DNA from: Candidatus Taylorbacteria bacterium RIFCSPHIGHO2_02_FULL_46_13
Lineage (GTDB): Bacteria; Patescibacteriota; Minisyncoccia; Phycocordibacterales; DSPV01
Reading direction: 5' to 3'
NCBI GenBank assembly: GCA_001821015.1
Contig: MHRQ01000020.1
Span: 27,151-91,150, forward strand
Length of the DNA stretch: 64,000 nucleotides
Shown piece after piece: positions 15,346-24,430 of this stretch. The translations under genes and the position numbers were made by a program. The notes under the pieces were generated by a model that was not told where the DNA came from, searched no databases, and saw nothing but the letters and a program-made list of their open reading frames with translations. Within the stretch, counting starts at the first letter, position 1. Each line of letters begins with the position of its first letter.

Positions 15346-16398
15346 TTATAAGAGGTATGGGTCGCAGAGGTCTTTCATCAGGCGATTGTTGTTGTACGTG
15401 ATTTTCCAGTTTGGGTACTTCGTGCGGAATTTTTTACAGGAGTAAATACACCACTTGTGGTCTCCTTTTCGTACCACGTCGGAATGTTCCACCGTGGCCT
15501 TCTTTCCCAAAAGCTTTTCGGCTTGAGCGATAGCCTCTAAAATAGAATTATTTGATTCTCTTCCCGCACCAATGTTGTAGAAACCTCCGCACGGGGCATT
15601 CGGGTCTTGGTAAACTTCCCAGAATGCTCTCACCAAGTCGTATGAGTGTATATTATCCCGTACCTGTTTGCCTTTGTAGCCGTTGATAATATATTTTTCT
15701 CCGGTGGCTACGCATTTAACCAGGTAGGCGAGATAGCCATGTAGCTTGGCTCCTTTGTGTGCAGGACCCGAAATGCAAACCGGACGAAAGATAGTAATCG
15801 GTAAATTAAAATAGGTAGCATACTCACGCGCCATGATGTCACCAGAAGCCTTGGAAGCCCCGAAGAGGGAATGAAGGTTTGCGTCTAAACGCATTGACTC
15901 ATCTTCCCCCTCCCATTTGGGATGGTCTTTTGGCAGATCAAAACGAGTCTCTAGTTCTTGTAGCGGGAGTTCATTGACCGAGTCGCCGTACACTTTACTG
16001 GTGGAGCAATGAATAAATTTCGCGGTAGGCGAGAAACGGCGGTAGGTTTCAAGCAGCACTACCGTTCCGTACGCATTGATTTGGAAGTCCTCAAGGGCAT
16101 GATTAGTGGACCATTCATGAGCGGGCTGGGCGGCCGCATGCACAATGAAGTCAAAAGGAGCATACGTTTGAAAGATTTCGGAGATTTGTTCAGGGTTACG
16201 GATGTCAGCAGTCACGGTAATAAAACCCGGGTATTTTTTCTCCAGCTTTTTCTTTTCCGGTTCGGTTGAAGCTTCTTTCCCGAACATCGTTCCCCTCATA
16301 TCATTATCAACCCCGATTACTTCCCAACCTGCATCACAGAGAAATTTGACCGTTTCGCTTCCCACTAATCCGGAAGAACCTGTTACGAGTGCTTTCAT
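15346..16398 (-). CDS. NAD-dependent epimerase, CDP-paratose/tyvelose 2-epimerase-like
   Basis: The 350-residue extended short-chain dehydrogenase starts VTGSSGLVGSETVKF for NAD binding. It contains AAQPAHEWSTNHALEDF, STSKVYGD, HSLFGASKASGD and GYKGKQVRDNIHSYDL, all features of the RfbE-like 2-epimerase group. A phenylalanine at the usual tyrosine position in the FGASK motif is common in this subgroup. The enzyme would epimerise C2 of a CDP- or related 3,6-dideoxysugar. A CDP-glucose 4,6-dehydratase-like gene lies at 28000, but no RfbF or RfbH homologue is in the window, so the substrate is unproven. Confidence 0.75.
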   Translation of the reverse strand: MKALVTGSSGLVGSETVKFLCDAGWEVIGVDNDMRGTMFGKEASTEPEKKKLEKKYPGFITVTADIRNPEQISEIFQTYAPFDFIVHAAAQPAHEWSTNHALEDFQINAYGTVVLLETYRRFSPTAKFIHCSTSKVYGDSVNELPLQELETRFDLPKDHPKWEGEDESMRLDANLHSLFGASKASGDIMAREYATYFNLPITIFRPVCISGPAHKGAKLHGYLAYLVKCVATGEKYIINGYKGKQVRDNIHSYDLVRAFWEVYQDPNAPCGGFYNIGAGRESNNSILEAIAQAEKLLGKKATVEHSDVVRKGDHKWCIYSCKKFRTKYPNWKITYNNNRLMKDLCDPYLL

Positions 16399-16418
16399 AG
16401 AGCGTACAAAGTTAGTTT

Positions 16419-16464
16419 TTATTGTCTAGCGAGCGACGGCAACAAAGGGTTTAATACCCTTTAT
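16419..16464 (+). repeat. Palindromic dispersed repeat, copy 1 (deleted form)
   Basis: A 46-bp version of the repeat seen at 37698, 41920, 54225 and 56980. It keeps TTATTG..., AGCGAGCGACGGCAAC and the AAAGGGTTTAATACCCTTTAT end. It lacks the central hairpin, as expected from deletion between the two internal AGCGAG repeats. It lies 21 bp upstream of the epimerase start. Confidence 0.65.
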
Positions 16465-16540
16465 GAATAATTTTTTTCACTCGTAGCATACCATACGGGC
16501 GGCCTTTTGTTTTTGAGAGAACCAATCGTTCACTCCTCCT

Positions 16541-16568
16541 TTGACAAATAGACGAATAGTCTTACAAT
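16541..16568 (+). promoter_or_regulatory. Strong candidate promoter
   Basis: TTGACA (16541-16546), a 16-bp spacer and TACAAT (16563-16568) lie about 75 bp before the hypothetical gene at 16643. They probably drive the plus-strand genes from 16643 onward. Confidence 0.6.
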
Positions 16569-16642
16569 GGAATCACTTGTGTGTCTGTGAGAAAAAGAGA
16601 AGTAGGCTCATGGAATTTTAAAACTAGTCTATAAAATATATC

Positions 16643-17026
16643 ATGTCTCAAGTAAGAATACCCAACGTAGACACACTCGCGGATTGTTTGGACCGGTTGA
16701 TTGTGGAAGTGAACAAGCTCTCTTATTTTGAGAATAAGAAACGTGAGGAGCATGCTAAACCAAATAAAGACGCAGAGCTGATAGCGTTCTGGGACAATAA
16801 AAGCAGAGATTGTTGCGAGTTCAGAAGTCTGCTTAAAAACAAAATCAACGAGATTTTAAGCGAGATTGTCAGTTCTAAAGAATATAAGACCTTAAGAGAA
16901 GCACGGACGTTCGCTCCCCCCAAGGAGAGACTGTCTGACTTTCTTGCCAGGCGATGCGAAGAATTGGGTACGCTTGCCCACACCGGTAAATTGGCAAAAA
17001 TTCTTGAAAAAGAATTGGTCGGATAA
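16643..17026 (+). CDS. Hypothetical helical protein
   Basis: I do not recognise this 127-residue protein. It is highly charged and predicted to be almost all helix (LADCLDRLIVEVNKL, FRSLLKNKINEILSEIV), with no transmembrane segment or signal peptide. It has two adjacent cysteines but no clear metal motif. It follows a strong TTGACA/TACAAT promoter and is 73 bp upstream of a 2H-phosphoesterase-like gene. Both are more AT-rich than the sugar genes around them, suggesting a small acquired module. No function is proposed. Confidence 0.6.
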   Translation: MSQVRIPNVDTLADCLDRLIVEVNKLSYFENKKREEHAKPNKDAELIAFWDNKSRDCCEFRSLLKNKINEILSEIVSSKEYKTLREARTFAPPKERLSDFLARRCEELGTLAHTGKLAKILEKELVG

Positions 17027-17099
17027 TGTATTTTCTTGCCACATTGAACAGAATGATGCCCTCTCCTTATGGTCTGTTTAGAGAGATGCTCACCATACA

Positions 17100-17735
17100 A
17101 TGAACAAGACTCTTATATCTAATTGGTTGAATAAACCAGACGATGTAGTAATGCTCAATGCTTGTTTTTCCCTTGAAAATAAGGAAATTCTGTCTTCGAT
17201 ACAAAAATTACTGCAAAAGAAATTTCCGGATATCATTTCCTGCACTCGTCCCCATGGATTGCATATAACTTTAATGGAGTTTTTGAGCCTCTCATTCAAT
17301 TATGGTCAGCATACAAACAAGAAGAGATTATTACATACGTTATTTCATGAGAGTATTGGGCAGTATGATAAAATCATAGTTCAGACTCTAGAAGACGAAA
17401 AGAATATTCGGATAGATTTCAAGGAGTTGCGAGTGATGCCGAATGCGATACTAGTCGTCGGAACTGATAACGGCGCATTTAAAAGAGTCAGAGACAATTT
17501 AATCAACAAAATCGATCTGATTCCAGGCACTAAAGCACCCCCGCAGATAATTTATTCAACAATTTGTCGTTATGCCTCGGAAGGAGACTTGCAGACCATA
17601 AGAGATTTTGTGCAAGGATTGAAGGTATCATTTGTAGAGATTGTAAAAGAGTTTAGACTAACGCATGAAAGTGTTCCGCCTGCGTCTGAGTTTGAGATAG
17701 TTAAGACCTATCCTCTGGGAACATTAACAGAGTAA
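17100..17735 (+). CDS. 2H phosphoesterase-like protein, second motif degenerate
   Basis: The 211-residue protein has a first HxT motif in PHGLHITLMEFLSL. At the expected position of the second motif there is IIYSTICRYA, where the histidine is replaced (Y-S-T). Length and spacing match 2'-5' RNA ligase/cyclic phosphodiesterase-like 2H proteins, which act on 2',3'-cyclic or 2'-5' phosphodiesters. With one histidine missing, activity may be lost or altered. A short remnant of a downstream paralogue follows. The assignment rests on one clear motif and fold-level similarity, so it is tentative. Confidence 0.45.
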   Translation: MNKTLISNWLNKPDDVVMLNACFSLENKEILSSIQKLLQKKFPDIISCTRPHGLHITLMEFLSLSFNYGQHTNKKRLLHTLFHESIGQYDKIIVQTLEDEKNIRIDFKELRVMPNAILVVGTDNGAFKRVRDNLINKIDLIPGTKAPPQIIYSTICRYASEGDLQTIRDFVQGLKVSFVEIVKEFRLTHESVPPASEFEIVKTYPLGTLTE

Positions 17736-17754
17736 ACGTGTCTTTTCACGGCGG

Positions 17755-17858
17755 ATTTGAATCAGTATCTTGAGAAACTATCTTCGCTTTCGTTACCACC
17801 AACCTATGAGAGACATTAAACGCTTCATTGAAGGGAAAAGACAATCGACTAATCCTGC
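17755..17858 (+). pseudogene. Remnant copy of an internal part of the next gene
   Basis: This stretch closely resembles two blocks of the gene at 17862-19484 (around 18652-18700 and 18750-18800). It translates as DLNQYLEKLSSLSLPP..., then a stop, then a segment like RHIKRFIEGKRQSTNPA. The matching parts of the intact protein are DLNRYFEKLASLSSVP and NIKHIIEEKRQSHNPV. It is probably the end of a deleted paralogue. Confidence 0.6.
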
Positions 17859-17861
17859 TAC

Positions 17862-19484
17862 ATGAGTAAAACAGTATCAATAAAGACTTGTGTCGGTATC
17901 GGTGACATCCTTCATATCAAAGCTCAATTGGATGCGGTTAAGCATCAATATGAAAAAATCAGTATCGGCCCCGATGACAGTGACATAACCCTTTACCGAA
18001 ACAATGATGACCGGTATAGGAAGTTTGTCCGAGGACTGTTTGATCTCTTGTTCACCGAGAAGCCGTACGTGATAGATCCACACGTTTCAGGCGACAGAAA
18101 AAATCCGTACGCACTATGGGCGGACGGGTTTGAGCCCGTGATCCCGAGGTTGGCGCATCTGTTATGTGACGGAGTTTCCGTATCTGCCGAACCGTATGTG
18201 GTTGTGCACACAAAGCTTCGCGGTTTTAGAAGGTCTCATTACAATGATTTTAGGGCTGATTTCTTGAGGTTGATTGCCACTCTTGCTTGTAAATATCGCG
18301 TCGTTTTGCTTGGGGAAAGGACGATTGGTTCAAACGCAGAATACAGAATTCATGGCCCCGAGCTGATATTTTCAATCTATGAGGATTTGCTAACCTGTCT
18401 GCCAGAGGATAAAATCATTGACCGTACCGTTCCCGAATTGGGTTTTACGTCGCCGGAGTTACCAAGATTTCTGGAGGAGTGTTTGATACAAAACAAAGCC
18501 ACGCATGTTATTACGCTCGGAAGCGGGGGAAATGTTTCAATAGCGATGTCGGTCGGCAACAGTATCGGCTACTACGGACAGTCACAGATGGAAGCATTTT
18601 TTGATAGAATGTTAGAGAACGATAGCGATAAAAATGTTTTCTTGACCACAGATTTGAATCGGTATTTTGAGAAACTCGCTTCGCTTTCGTCGGTACCGTA
18701 TGTACGCCGTCAGGCACCCCCCTCTCTGCCCCTTACACCTAACAAAGAAATGAAAAATATCAAACACATCATTGAAGAGAAAAGACAGTCACATAACCCC
18801 GTATGGAAAATACTCGTTCAAGCGAAGGATTTCGCGTGGCGACTGAAACGCGCGCTACGGAACAACCGGCTTACTCACGTTGGAAAAAGGATTATAACGG
18901 ATCATTTTAAGGAGTGGGAACCGAAAGACGAAGAGGTTTATTTGGATGTTGGGGCAAGAACTGGAGATGTGATCGGAATTTTCAAGCAAAAATTTCCGGG
19001 AGTCAAAGTTAAAATAGTGGCCGTTGAAGCTAACCCTAATGCCGTTGCGGCAATGAAGCGAGGTTACCCTGACGTCTTTGTCATCCAGAAGGGCGCTTGG
19101 AATAAGCAGGGGAAAGCTTCTCTTTCACTGCCGAAGAATCTAGATTTTCTTGGAGAGGTTTCAGAAAACAGAAATCCGGATACGAGTTTGCCTAGATTTG
19201 ATATAGAAGTAGATACGCTTGACCACATGCTCTCCGGTTTGGGGATTTCAGCTGTAGACTTTGTAAAGATTGACACAGAAGGGGCAGAACCGCAGGTTTT
19301 AGAGGGATTTACCAAATATAAAAAAGGGACAAAGTTCCACATTGAGTTTCATCGGAATGAAAATCGGGTTCTTGATATTTTGAAATCCAAAGGAATAAAA
19401 ATCAATAGCACGGTGCGTTGGCCGGCAGATGTCAATCAAAAAGTCACCGCGGGCCAAGGTGAGATTTTTGCACAGAAAGAATAG
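17862..19484 (+). CDS. GT-B-like domain fused to FkbM-type methyltransferase
   Basis: The 540-residue protein has two parts. Residues 1-290 resemble a GT9-like or other GT-B fold: CVGIGDILHIKAQLDAV at the N-terminus matches the glycine loop of heptosyltransferase-type proteins and the neighbour at 21456. The second Rossmann half contains ATHVITLGSGGNVSIAMSVG. Residues 360-540 are an FkbM methyltransferase, with EVYLDVGARTGDV for SAM binding, VAVEANPNA, and VDFVKIDTEGAEPQVLEG as the family signature. It may transfer and O-methylate a sugar, or the first part may bind a glycan. A linker of about 70 residues joins the domains. Confidence 0.75.
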   Translation: MSKTVSIKTCVGIGDILHIKAQLDAVKHQYEKISIGPDDSDITLYRNNDDRYRKFVRGLFDLLFTEKPYVIDPHVSGDRKNPYALWADGFEPVIPRLAHLLCDGVSVSAEPYVVVHTKLRGFRRSHYNDFRADFLRLIATLACKYRVVLLGERTIGSNAEYRIHGPELIFSIYEDLLTCLPEDKIIDRTVPELGFTSPELPRFLEECLIQNKATHVITLGSGGNVSIAMSVGNSIGYYGQSQMEAFFDRMLENDSDKNVFLTTDLNRYFEKLASLSSVPYVRRQAPPSLPLTPNKEMKNIKHIIEEKRQSHNPVWKILVQAKDFAWRLKRALRNNRLTHVGKRIITDHFKEWEPKDEEVYLDVGARTGDVIGIFKQKFPGVKVKIVAVEANPNAVAAMKRGYPDVFVIQKGAWNKQGKASLSLPKNLDFLGEVSENRNPDTSLPRFDIEVDTLDHMLSGLGISAVDFVKIDTEGAEPQVLEGFTKYKKGTKFHIEFHRNENRVLDILKSKGIKINSTVRWPADVNQKVTAGQGEIFAQKE

Positions 19485-19628
19485 GCGTAAGACGGACGAA
19501 GAAACGCTTTCAGATTCTACGCGATGTAAGAAAGCGTTCCCTTTACTTTCAAAATAGAAGTCAATGAGCGATCGTTTTGTCCTCCTATGGTCATATGATA
19601 GGATGGTTTGTAATACCTTATTTTGTAT

Positions 19629-21386
19629 ATGTATCAGAGCAAACGTCATAATATTTTAGGACTGCATTTTGGTCACGGGGCGGGGGCGGCCATCATGTGC
19701 GATGGCAAAGTGGTTGCGGATGTTGCTGAAGAGCGGTGGAATCATGTTAAACATTCCAGTGATTTGCCTCTGGCCTCCATTCGGTTTTGTCTCAAGACTG
19801 CGGGTATCTCCATTCGTGAAATTGACGAAATTGCAGTTGCGGGGTTGGCGGTGGGGGATCAGATAGAATCTATATTTGGACAAAAAGTAGCACTACCACA
19901 GAAGCAAGCCGAGAATTTTAAAGAAACAATTTATTTTGCGGGGAAAAAGATAGTACGGGGGTTTTTGTTCGGGAATCGCCCGCAAACAACGCTTCGGACA
20001 CCCCTCTACTGTAGAGAATTTTTTCTTGATGTATTGCCTACAGTTACTTTCGTTGAACATCATCTTGCTCACGCCGCCGCTGCGTATCTCACCACAAATG
20101 ATGACCGGAAGATGATTATTGCTACGGTAGATGGGGCGGGGGACTCTAAATCATCATGTATGTGGAAAGGAGAGAATGGGAAGATTGTTCCGTTAGTGAA
20201 ATATGATTATACAAGCTCTATAGGCTGGTTTTACAGTAATGTGACGGAAGCTATTGGGTGGTGGCACGGAGATGGAGAAGGGAAAACTATGGGTCTGGCT
20301 CCCTATGGCGATTATAAAAAATGCAAAGGAGCGCTTGACGGATTCTATCCGCAATTCAAAAATGGAGAATTAGTGAAGCCCAGAAATTTTCCGCAGACGA
20401 CAGAGTTTAAGCTTTCAGGATCAATCCACTGGCATTCTGCTGATGCAGAGGCAATTGCAAAAATGGTAAAACAATACGGAACAGAAGATATTTCTGCGGA
20501 AGCTCAGAGAATTCTGGAGGAGCAAGTGATGGAATTTGTGATGCCGTGGCTGGTTAAAGAAAATACAAAAATTTTGGCTACCTCGGGCGGCGTTTTTCTG
20601 AATGTAAAGTTGAATCAAAGAATCTGGGAGTCAGGAAAAGTGCAGTCTCATTATCCGTACCCCAACCCCGGCGACTCGGGGTTGCCTTTAGGTGCCGCGC
20701 TCTATGTTGCAAATGAAAATGGGAGTTTAGAGAAGCCTGTAGCGAACCATTTGTATTGGGGTCCAGAATATTCCAACGAAGAGATTGAAAAGATTATTAA
20801 AGGAAGGGGTTTGGCGTATCGTAAGTCTAACGATGTGTCAGCCGAAGCGGCAAAATTTTTATCAGAAGATAAAATCGTCGGCTGGTTTCAAGGGAGGATG
20901 GAGTCGGGTCCACGAGCACTGGGCAATCGCTCTATCTTAATGAGCCCAAAAAAGGCCGAGAACAAAGATATCATAAATGCTCGAGTAAAGTTTCGTGAAG
21001 CCTTTCGGCCGTTTTGCCCGTCTTTAATTGATGAAGCCAAAGAGAAATATTTGGTGAAAGCGCGAAAAGAGAGATTTATGGTGACTTCGTTTGATTGTAA
21101 GCCAGAACGAAGGGGCGAACTTCCTGCGGTGGTGCATGTTGATGGCACCTTGCGTCCGCAGACTGTTACCAAGGAAGATAATCCTCTATATTGGAAACTT
21201 ATATCAGAATTCGGAAAATTGACTGGTACGCCAGTTGTTTTAAATACATCCATGAATAGTATGGGTGAACCTATCGCGTGTTCTCCGCGCGAAGCGATAC
21301 GTTGCTTCTTTGATTCGGGAATAGACGCCTTAATTCTTGGAGATTTTATTCTTGAAAAATCCGTCTCTCGGTCATCAAAAACGTAA
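19629..21386 (+). CDS. NodU/CmcH-family carbamoyltransferase
   Basis: This 585-residue enzyme would transfer a carbamoyl group from carbamoyl phosphate, through a carbamoyl-adenylate, to a sugar hydroxyl. The N-terminal Kae1-like half has LGLHFGHGAGAAIM, VEHHLAHAAAAY and GAGDSKSSCMW, forming the metal and adenylate site. The C-terminal YrdC-like half has MESGPRALGNRS and LNTSMNSMGEPIA. A TTG at 19623 is in frame, but ATG at 19629 is the likely start. A second carbamoyltransferase is encoded at 33720-35585; the two are divergent in sequence and probably act on different residues. Confidence 0.88.
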   Translation: MYQSKRHNILGLHFGHGAGAAIMCDGKVVADVAEERWNHVKHSSDLPLASIRFCLKTAGISIREIDEIAVAGLAVGDQIESIFGQKVALPQKQAENFKETIYFAGKKIVRGFLFGNRPQTTLRTPLYCREFFLDVLPTVTFVEHHLAHAAAAYLTTNDDRKMIIATVDGAGDSKSSCMWKGENGKIVPLVKYDYTSSIGWFYSNVTEAIGWWHGDGEGKTMGLAPYGDYKKCKGALDGFYPQFKNGELVKPRNFPQTTEFKLSGSIHWHSADAEAIAKMVKQYGTEDISAEAQRILEEQVMEFVMPWLVKENTKILATSGGVFLNVKLNQRIWESGKVQSHYPYPNPGDSGLPLGAALYVANENGSLEKPVANHLYWGPEYSNEEIEKIIKGRGLAYRKSNDVSAEAAKFLSEDKIVGWFQGRMESGPRALGNRSILMSPKKAENKDIINARVKFREAFRPFCPSLIDEAKEKYLVKARKERFMVTSFDCKPERRGELPAVVHVDGTLRPQTVTKEDNPLYWKLISEFGKLTGTPVVLNTSMNSMGEPIACSPREAIRCFFDSGIDALILGDFILEKSVSRSSKT

Positions 21387-21455
21387 GACGGGCTCTCGCT
21401 CTTAATTGGAGAGGGAGGTGTAGGGTTTTAAGTTCAGCGTAGTTGTTTTTCCGTT

Positions 21456-22307
21456 TCAGGATGAGCCTCTTTTTTGCAGACGAGTTCTCCAGCCCAAGGT
21501 CCTGTAAAGTTTGCGTGTAATTCTTTTAAAAAGAGGATGACCTAAAAATAAGTCCTCGGTTTTATCGAGCAGTACCGAGATAGAGGTGTTCTTTTTCGCT
21601 TGAGTATCGGTTAAAGTCAGAATATTCCAATTTTTCTTGAGAATCGGCAGCTTCCAGGTTTCATTCTCGCGTGCATACCTGTGCACATACAATTTTTGCT
21701 TCGGGTTTTCATAGCTGAGGCAGTCAACAAGGAACATAAAAGAAGAGTCAATCACATGTATTTCTTTCGCCCGTTCTATGATCGTGCAGTAGTCAAAGAT
21801 ATTTTTGGTGAGTGCCGGATCCGGAGAGAAGGTGCGATATTTCTTGTCAATAAATTTTCTCTCAATGCGGTAGTTCCTCGGCGCATCCTCGTGGAGAAAT
21901 AGGTACTCACTGTTAGGCGCAACTTGATTAAAGAAGGCCGTTTCTTTTTGAAGGTCTCTCTCAACAAAAAAGCTGTCCCACTTTTTTGTGAAAGCTACTC
22001 CAGCGATATCATAAAACTGTTTTTCAAACGGGGTTCCTGATTGTCTGTCCAGGTATTGGAATCCTATGATTTTTACTTCATCATAGCGGCTGCCGTTGAG
22101 AGCAATAAATTCTTTTACCAGCGCCTCATCTTTGGCAATAATTTCAAGATTCTTCAGATCGTGATACATGAACGATATAGAAGGATAGTTTTGGGGGGTT
22201 GAAAAGAGCGAGACTTTTTCGTATTTTTTACAATACTCTCGAATGATTCCGTGGCAAATGATATGGTCGCCCAAGCCAGATTGGTGTCGTAGCAAGATAT
22301 GAGACAT
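21456..22307 (-). CDS. GT9-like glycosyltransferase
   Basis: The 283-residue protein opens with HILLRHQSGLGDHIICHGIIREY, the glycine loop of GT9 (ADP-heptose transferase-like) GT-B enzymes, and has a later EIHVIDSSFMFLVDCLSY segment in the donor half. The frame can be opened 75 bp upstream, but the ATG at 22307 gives the natural first strand. The same fold opens the fusion protein at 17862. It is the only minus-strand gene between the two plus-strand operons at 19.6 and 22.4 kb and lies back to back with the dehydrogenase gene. Donor and acceptor are unknown. Confidence 0.65.
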   Translation of the reverse strand: MSHILLRHQSGLGDHIICHGIIREYCKKYEKVSLFSTPQNYPSISFMYHDLKNLEIIAKDEALVKEFIALNGSRYDEVKIIGFQYLDRQSGTPFEKQFYDIAGVAFTKKWDSFFVERDLQKETAFFNQVAPNSEYLFLHEDAPRNYRIERKFIDKKYRTFSPDPALTKNIFDYCTIIERAKEIHVIDSSFMFLVDCLSYENPKQKLYVHRYARENETWKLPILKKNWNILTLTDTQAKKNTSISVLLDKTEDLFLGHPLFKRITRKLYRTLGWRTRLQKRGSS

Positions 22308-22431
22308 GGTTGTTTCTTTTACCGGGTGAATGTAACGAAGCGTTGGATTAAGGTCCCCATCTAATTTGATGGAGTATAGCATTTTCTAAAATTTCATGGT
22401 AGATTGGCGAAAAACCTGCTAAAATAATCAC

Positions 22432-23466
22432 ATGAAGGCGGCACTATTAGAGAAAATAAACGGTCCATTGACCGTTGGAGATGTTCAGTTGACTGATTTA
22501 TTATTCGGTCAGGTTTTGGTCAAGGTTTTGGTGAGTGGCATTTGCGGAGCGCAATTACAGGAGATTGCGGGCAATAAAGGTAATGCAAAATTTGTTCCGC
22601 ACCTCTTAGGTCATGAAGGCTGTGGCATCGTAGAAGCTACGGGTGTCGGAGTAACGAACGTAAAGAAAGGCGACAAAGTCATCATGCATTGGCGAAAAGG
22701 GGACGGCATTGAGTCTGATTTTCCGAGCTATGTATTTAATGGAAAAGTCATCAAGAGCGGAAAAATCACGACTTTTAATGAATATTCTATTGTTTCCGAA
22801 AATAGGATTACTCCGGTTCCAGAGGACACCCCGAATGAGTTCTGCGCTTTGCTTGGATGTGGGCTCTCCACAGCCCTTGGCACTATAAACGATGAAGCAA
22901 ATGTAAAGTTTGGTGAGAGTGTCATGATAATAGGGGCTGGTGGCCTCGGGCTCAACCTCGTGCGGGCGGCGACACTTGCAAGTGCGCACCCCATCATCTC
23001 CGTTGATATCTACGACCATAAAAAAGAAATGGCCGAGTCGCTTGGCGCGCATCTCTACATCAACGCCGCAACACACAATATTCAGAACGAACTACAGAAA
23101 AAATTCGGTATGAGAGAGGTTGATGTAATCGTTGAAACTTCAGGAAGCAAGCAGGCGTTAGAAAATTCACTGCCTCTCTTAAGCGGTAGTGGGAGATACA
23201 TCATGATCGGGCAACCTCGTCCCGGTGAAAGTGTTGAGCTTTTAAACGCCAATCATTTATTTGGCGGAGAGGGAAAAATGATTAAAGCGACACAAGGCGG
23301 CAGGTTTTCACCGAGTAGGGATATTCCGAGATATGTGAAGCTATACAAGGCGGGGATATTGAACATAGACAATATTATTACGCATCGGGTGAAGTTGGAT
23401 AAGATCAATGATGCCATTGAGTTAGTTAGAAAAGGACAAGCAAGCCGCATACTCATAGAGATGTAG
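22432..23466 (+). CDS. Medium-chain (zinc-type) alcohol dehydrogenase family protein
   Basis: The 344-residue MDR protein has GICGAQLQEI and LGHEGCGIV at the catalytic-zinc site, GAGGLGLNLV for NAD binding, and a C-terminal VRKGQASRILIEM. The four-cysteine structural-zinc lobe is missing and replaced by HWRKGDGIES, so it is an atypical member. It heads a tight operon with E1-alpha, E1-beta and PfkB genes (gaps of 4, -8 and -4 bp). A TAAAAT box ends 6 bp before the ATG, so the mRNA may be leaderless. I infer oxidation of a sugar-derived alcohol in an unusual sugar pathway. Confidence 0.82.
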   Translation: MKAALLEKINGPLTVGDVQLTDLLFGQVLVKVLVSGICGAQLQEIAGNKGNAKFVPHLLGHEGCGIVEATGVGVTNVKKGDKVIMHWRKGDGIESDFPSYVFNGKVIKSGKITTFNEYSIVSENRITPVPEDTPNEFCALLGCGLSTALGTINDEANVKFGESVMIIGAGGLGLNLVRAATLASAHPIISVDIYDHKKEMAESLGAHLYINAATHNIQNELQKKFGMREVDVIVETSGSKQALENSLPLLSGSGRYIMIGQPRPGESVELLNANHLFGGEGKMIKATQGGRFSPSRDIPRYVKLYKAGILNIDNIITHRVKLDKINDAIELVRKGQASRILIEM

Positions 23467-23470
23467 TTGT

Positions 23471-24430
23471 ATGAGTACTCCACTACTTGAAGCGTATAAA
23501 AAGATGTTTCTTATTCGGTTCACCGAGCAGGCGCTTGTAGAGTTGTATTTGAAACACAAAATAATGAGCTTTGTGCATTTTTATGTTGGTCAGGAGGCGG
23601 TCGCGGTTGGTGTGTGCAACAACTTGCGGAAGGAAGATAGGGTGCTCGGTAACCATCGCTCTCACGGCCATTACCTTGCTAAAGGAGGAGATTTACGTGC
23701 CATGATTTCTGAATTACTTGGAAAGGAAGGCGGGTCAAGCAAAGGGAAGGGTGGTTCTATGCATATGATAGATACGTCCGTGAATTTTATCGGTTCAACT
23801 CCAATTCTGGGAAGTGTGGTTCCCCTTGCGTCGGGTGCCGCATTTGAGCAGAAATATAATAAAAGGAAAGATATCACCGCAGTCTTTTTTGGAGACGGTG
23901 CGTTTGAAGAGGGTGTTGTGTACGAAACGCTTAATCTTTCTGCGCTGTTCGCGCTTCCTTTGCTCTTTGTGGTAGAGAATAATTTATACTCGGTTAATTC
24001 TACATTGAAAGAGAGGAGGTCTGCGAATCATAATGTTGAAAAAATTGTTACGGGGTTTGGAGTAACGTATCTCAAAGCTGACGGCAATGATTACGAGGAT
24101 GTGTTTGAGAAAGCGCGGATGCTTACAAAAGGGATTCGTGCGGGCGCAGGTCCTGCAGTGCTTGAGTGCATGACCTATCGGCATATGGCCCACAGCGCGC
24201 CTATCTTTGATGATGCGGCGGGCTATCGGCAAGAAGATCCATTGGAGCGGCGGTTGGAGAGAGATCCGATTAAAAAGGTAAGGCGCTCCCTGTTGGAAAG
24301 TGGCATACCTGAAAACACGTTGGTAACTTTAGAAGAGAAGATTCGTACCAGTGTGGCCGAGAGCATTCAATGTGCAGTAGATGCGCCTTATCCGAAAAAA
24401 GAAACTCTCTATACCAATTTATATGCCTGA
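23471..24430 (+). CDS. Thiamine-diphosphate dehydrogenase E1 alpha-like subunit
   Basis: The 319-residue protein matches the alpha subunit of pyruvate/acetoin dehydrogenase-type E1. HRSHGHYLAKGGD is the phosphate-binding region, GDGAFEEG begins the ThDP motif at residues 141-143, and Asn170-Asn171 (VENNLYSVNS) closes it. The phosphorylation-loop-like MAHSAPIFDD segment follows. It overlaps the E1-beta gene by 8 bp. No E2 lipoyl-transferase or E3 gene is in the window, so this E1 probably decarboxylates or ligates a small acyl or keto-sugar unit without a full complex. Confidence 0.85.
   Translation: MSTPLLEAYKKMFLIRFTEQALVELYLKHKIMSFVHFYVGQEAVAVGVCNNLRKEDRVLGNHRSHGHYLAKGGDLRAMISELLGKEGGSSKGKGGSMHMIDTSVNFIGSTPILGSVVPLASGAAFEQKYNKRKDITAVFFGDGAFEEGVVYETLNLSALFALPLLFVVENNLYSVNSTLKERRSANHNVEKIVTGFGVTYLKADGNDYEDVFEKARMLTKGIRAGAGPAVLECMTYRHMAHSAPIFDDAAGYRQEDPLERRLERDPIKKVRRSLLESGIPENTLVTLEEKIRTSVAESIQCAVDAPYPKKETLYTNLYA

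Noticed and set aside
15346..16398. Loss of the catalytic tyrosine in the epimerase (FGASK)
   Set aside because: The same phenylalanine is common in the CDP-paratose epimerase-like subgroup as I know it, so it is not treated as a defect.
22606..23076. 156-codon minus-strand frame
   Set aside because: It is opposite a clear alcohol dehydrogenase gene and lacks any family features.
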